Part shown: positions 12,919-14,929 of the stretch, piece after piece
How positions within the stretch are numbered: the first letter of the stretch is position 1
Layout of the letters: every line of letters starts with the position of its first letter
NCBI GenBank assembly: GCA_003645735.1
Contig: QNBQ01000007.1
Coordinates: 1 to 14,929, forward strand
Direction: 5' to 3'
DNA from: Candidatus Poribacteria bacterium
GTDB lineage: Bacteria; Poribacteria; WGA-4E; B28-G17
Length of the DNA: 14,929 bases
Notes under the pieces: generated by a model
The model's input: the letters and a program-made list of their open reading frames with translations, nothing else
The model's database searches: none
Told to the model about the DNA's origin: nothing
Made by a program: the position numbers and the translations under genes

Positions 12919-14368
12919 CGCTCCTCTCCCTCCGAGGCGAAGGGTAAACTAAGTTGCTGAAGGCATATCTGACGAACGGAAGCGACTCGCCGACCCTTAT
13001 CCCCCTCTCCGATATGACATACTCCCTGATATCGTTGCTGTGGGCACACCCCCTCGCCTTCAGAACCGTCAGCGCCCTTCTAACCTTCGACTCTATCTCA
13101 ACGTATCTGAGGATGATGACGTTGTCGGCGACATGGGAGATGCCTTTCCCGGTCATTATGAGCCCCGATCCGAACATCTCGCTCATCTCCGCCGTGAGCA
13201 TCGCGGTTATCACGTTGTTCTTGAAATACTGGACCATCGAGTAGACGTAGTTGAAGTATCTGTCGTGATCCCTGGCCGCCCCGGCCTCCAGATCCCCGAC
13301 GCTGTCGATAACTATCCTGTTCGCGCCTATCCTTTCCACCCTCTCCATCACCTTCATTATGTGCTCGTCTATGTCCAGCTCCACCGGGGAGGTGTAGAAC
13401 ATATCGACCAGCCCCTCGCTTTCCAGCCGCGACAAGTCGAACCCGAAGTTGAGGGCTATCTGTCTGAGCTGGTTGGGGTCCTCTTGGAAGGAGACGTAGA
13501 CCCCTTTCTCGCCCATCATCGCCCCGTTCAGGAGGAAGTGGAGGGCGGTGACCGTCTTTCCGGTTCCCGGCTCGCCGGCCACAAGCGTCGTGGTCCCCTT
13601 CAGTATCCCGCCGCCGAAAAGCTCGTCCAGCCCGTCGATCCCCGTCAGGCATCTATCCAGGCTCACCTCGTAGCTGACCGGCTCCGGAGGCGTCACGAAC
13701 CTCGGGAAGACGATCAGCCCGTCCGAAGTTATCCTGAGGGCGTGTTCGCCTGAGATGTAATCGCTCCCCCTCAGCTTCAAAACCCTTATCGACCTGTAGC
13801 TCCTCAAGCCTATTGGCTTGTTTATCAGCTCGATTATCCCGTCGGCTATGACGAACTCCGGCAGCCTGAACATGTCCTTGTATTGATACTCCCCTATGAG
13901 CAACGTCGTGCAATCGACCGCCGAGAGATGTCCGGCAAGCCTATAGACGTTTCTCCTGAGGGTGTCGGCCGACGTTGCCAGATCGCTCAACGCCTTGAAG
14001 GTGTCTATGACCAGGAGGGAGGGGTCATATCTGTCGACGAGCTCCAAAATCCTGTCGATCCCATCCTCTATACCCCTCTCCAGCAGTATGGGGCCTATGT
14101 CCTCATATATGACGCTGGTGCCGACCTTGTAGACGTCGAAGAATGAAAACTGCTGGATAAAGCGGATCGTCTTCTGGAGCGGTTCGGAGGCGGTTGTGAT
14201 TATCAGAGCCTTCTCCTGAGGGGGGGCGTGGGGGAAGGCGATCTGGCTCGCCAGAACCGTCTTACCGGTCCCGGGGGCGCCGGAGATCATGATAATACTG
14301 TTTCGAGGAATGCCCCCACCGAGTATCTTGTCCAGATTCGGCACCCGTGAGGGAATCCTCTCCAACAT
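12896..14368 (-). CDS. double-domain KaiC-like RecA-family ATPase
   Basis: A 490-residue protein with two KaiC/RadA-like ATPase domains. Domain I has Walker A GAPGTGKT (30-37) and Walker B SLLVID (117-122). Domain II has Walker A GEPGTGKT (265-272) and Walker B RIVIDS (351-356), with the FQEDP segment (294-298) in the place of KaiC's catalytic acidic pair. The C-terminal end (LKARGCAHSNDIREYVISERGI) is the form seen in archaeal and non-clock bacterial KaiC proteins. The adjacent Ser-Thr phosphorylation sites of cyanobacterial KaiC are not evident, and no kaiA or kaiB is present. Such proteins are usually signalling ATPases rather than clocks. It starts 18 bases after the atypical receiver gene and overlaps the hybrid kinase gene, so the three form one unit. 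Confidence 0.92.
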   Translation of the reverse strand: MLERIPSRVPNLDKILGGGIPRNSIIMISGAPGTGKTVLASQIAFPHAPPQEKALIITTASEPLQKTIRFIQQFSFFDVYKVGTSVIYEDIGPILLERGIEDGIDRILELVDRYDPSLLVIDTFKALSDLATSADTLRRNVYRLAGHLSAVDCTTLLIGEYQYKDMFRLPEFVIADGIIELINKPIGLRSYRSIRVLKLRGSDYISGEHALRITSDGLIVFPRFVTPPEPVSYEVSLDRCLTGIDGLDELFGGGILKGTTTLVAGEPGTGKTVTALHFLLNGAMMGEKGVYVSFQEDPNQLRQIALNFGFDLSRLESEGLVDMFYTSPVELDIDEHIMKVMERVERIGANRIVIDSVGDLEAGAARDHDRYFNYVYSMVQYFKNNVITAMLTAEMSEMFGSGLIMTGKGISHVADNVIILRYVEIESKVRRALTVLKARGCAHSNDIREYVISERGIRVGESLPFVRYAFSNLVYPSPRRERSDEGAPLV

Positions 14369-14386
14369 ACCCCCACTCCCCTGGTT

Positions 14387-14770
14387 TTATTTGTTGCGGT
14401 TAGATCTCAAAAGCTTTTCGACCTTCTCCCTCAGCTCGGCCTTGTTCACCGGCTTAAGCATGAACCCATCTGCCCCGACCTGCTCGGCCCTCTCCTTGGC
14501 CGAAAGCATGCTCAATAATAATATCGGCGTATCCCTCGTCTCCTCTTCACCCTTCAGATATAAGCAGAGCTGAAAACCATCCATCCCGGGGATGAGCGGC
14601 TCTATGATGATCAGATCCGGCTCCAGCTCCTTGGCCAACCTCATCGCCTCAAGCCCGCTGTCGGTGAAGAAAAGCTCGTATTCCTCCTCCAAGGCCCTCC
14701 TGATGGCCTCACGCGTGAAGATATCCCGTTCAACTATTAATATCCTGCCTTTCCTCTCCCTCCTTTCCAT
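14387..14770 (-). CDS. stand-alone receiver-domain protein with Glu at the phospho-acceptor position
   Basis: A 127-residue single receiver (CheY-like) domain with no output domain. The fold is clear: ILIVERD (10-16), PDLIIIEPLIPGMDGFQ (51-67) and GADGFMLKPVNK (99-110) with conserved Lys106. Two active-site positions are changed. The phospho-acceptor Asp is Glu57, and the second residue of the acidic pair is Arg15 (Glu14-Arg15 instead of two acids). The Thr position is Ser87. It therefore probably cannot be phosphorylated normally, and Glu may mimic the phosphorylated state. It is first in the unit with the KaiC-like ATPase and hybrid kinase, so it may be a constitutive or ligand-driven protein partner of one of them. 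The start ATG 14770 follows a GAGGGTCGGAG stretch. Confidence 0.9.
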   Translation of the reverse strand: MERRERKGRILIVERDIFTREAIRRALEEEYELFFTDSGLEAMRLAKELEPDLIIIEPLIPGMDGFQLCLYLKGEEETRDTPILLLSMLSAKERAEQVGADGFMLKPVNKAELREKVEKLLRSNRNK

Positions 14771-14808
14771 CTCCGACCCTCTTCCGGGAAAGGGCCTGCG
14801 CGAAAAGA

Positions 14809-14838
14809 ATTTTACACTTTCGAAGGCCCCGTTCTCAA
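14809..14838 (-). promoter_or_regulatory. sigma-70 type promoter for the receiver/KaiC/hybrid-kinase unit
   Basis: The minus strand reads TTGAGA (14838-14833), an 18-base spacer and TAAAAT (14814-14809), 39 bases before the ATG at 14770. Each box matches its consensus at five of six or nearly so, with acceptable spacing. Confidence 0.55.
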
Positions 14839-14859
14839 GGGAGGATCTTTCGAACTCCC
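14817..14859. repeat. pair of CTTTCGAA boxes at the promoter, possible operator
   Basis: CTTTCGAAnnCCC occurs at 14817-14829 and 14847-14859, exactly 30 bases apart on the same strand. The first copy lies in the spacer between the -10 and -35 boxes and the second just upstream of the -35 box. Each contains the palindrome TTCGAA. Confidence 0.4.
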
Positions 14860-14929
14860 GAAGGGGCGCGAGTTGAAATCGGAAGCCGTTTGGTGTATCC
14901 TAATTCCCGGTATGTTGGGCCTGTTGATC

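Noticed and set aside
1..14929. CRISPR array, tRNA, rRNA, insertion sequence or prophage
   Set aside because: No spaced repeat array, cloverleaf, rRNA-like stretch, transposase or phage gene was seen on either strand.

Overview
The window looks like chromosomal DNA from an uncultivated, probably thermophilic, Gram-negative-type bacterium. It is GC-rich. Arginine is written mostly as AGG and isoleucine often as ATA, a bias common in hot-environment lineages. The genes include Tat and Sec exported proteins, a periplasmic HtrA protease, sigma-54 promoters and many two-component proteins. I cannot name the phylum from sequence alone; a Poribacteria-like or other candidate-phylum bacterium is only a guess. 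All 14 uninterrupted genes stop with TGA (12) or TAA (2).

Layout. (1) Positions 1-794, minus: N-terminal part of a UvrD/AddB-like ATPase, interrupted by an in-frame TAG and running off the left edge. (2) 851-1828, plus: a Tat-exported DUF362 protein, divergent from the helicase and sharing an overlapping promoter with it. (3) 1829-2450: a 620-base stretch without protein genes. It carries what looks like a leftward small RNA (about 2003 to 1827) with a sigma-54 type promoter and an intrinsic terminator. It also carries palindromic and direct-repeat sites and a rightward, near-perfect sigma-54 promoter (2389-2404). (4) 2451-7777, plus: a protein quality-control operon of two Hsp20 chaperones, a small secreted protein, HtrA protease, rhomboid intramembrane protease, a membrane-anchored S49/ClpP-like serine protease and DnaJ. 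(5) 7785-14770, minus: six signalling and metabolic genes in two transcription units. From the right these are an atypical receiver, a double-domain KaiC-like ATPase and a GAF-GAF hybrid histidine kinase. After an internal promoter come aspartate decarboxylase PanD, a GAF histidine kinase and an NtrC-type sigma-54 activator.

How it may work together (inference): the NtrC-type regulator encoded convergently with the operon is the obvious candidate activator of the two sigma-54 promoters at 2014-2029 and 2389-2404. One would drive the chaperone/protease operon. The other would drive a roughly 175-nt structured RNA with two C-rich anti-Shine-Dalgarno segments that match ribosome binding sites in that operon. 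This possible sigma-54-controlled proteostasis circuit with its own small RNA is the most interesting feature of the window. It rests on motif and structure reading only.
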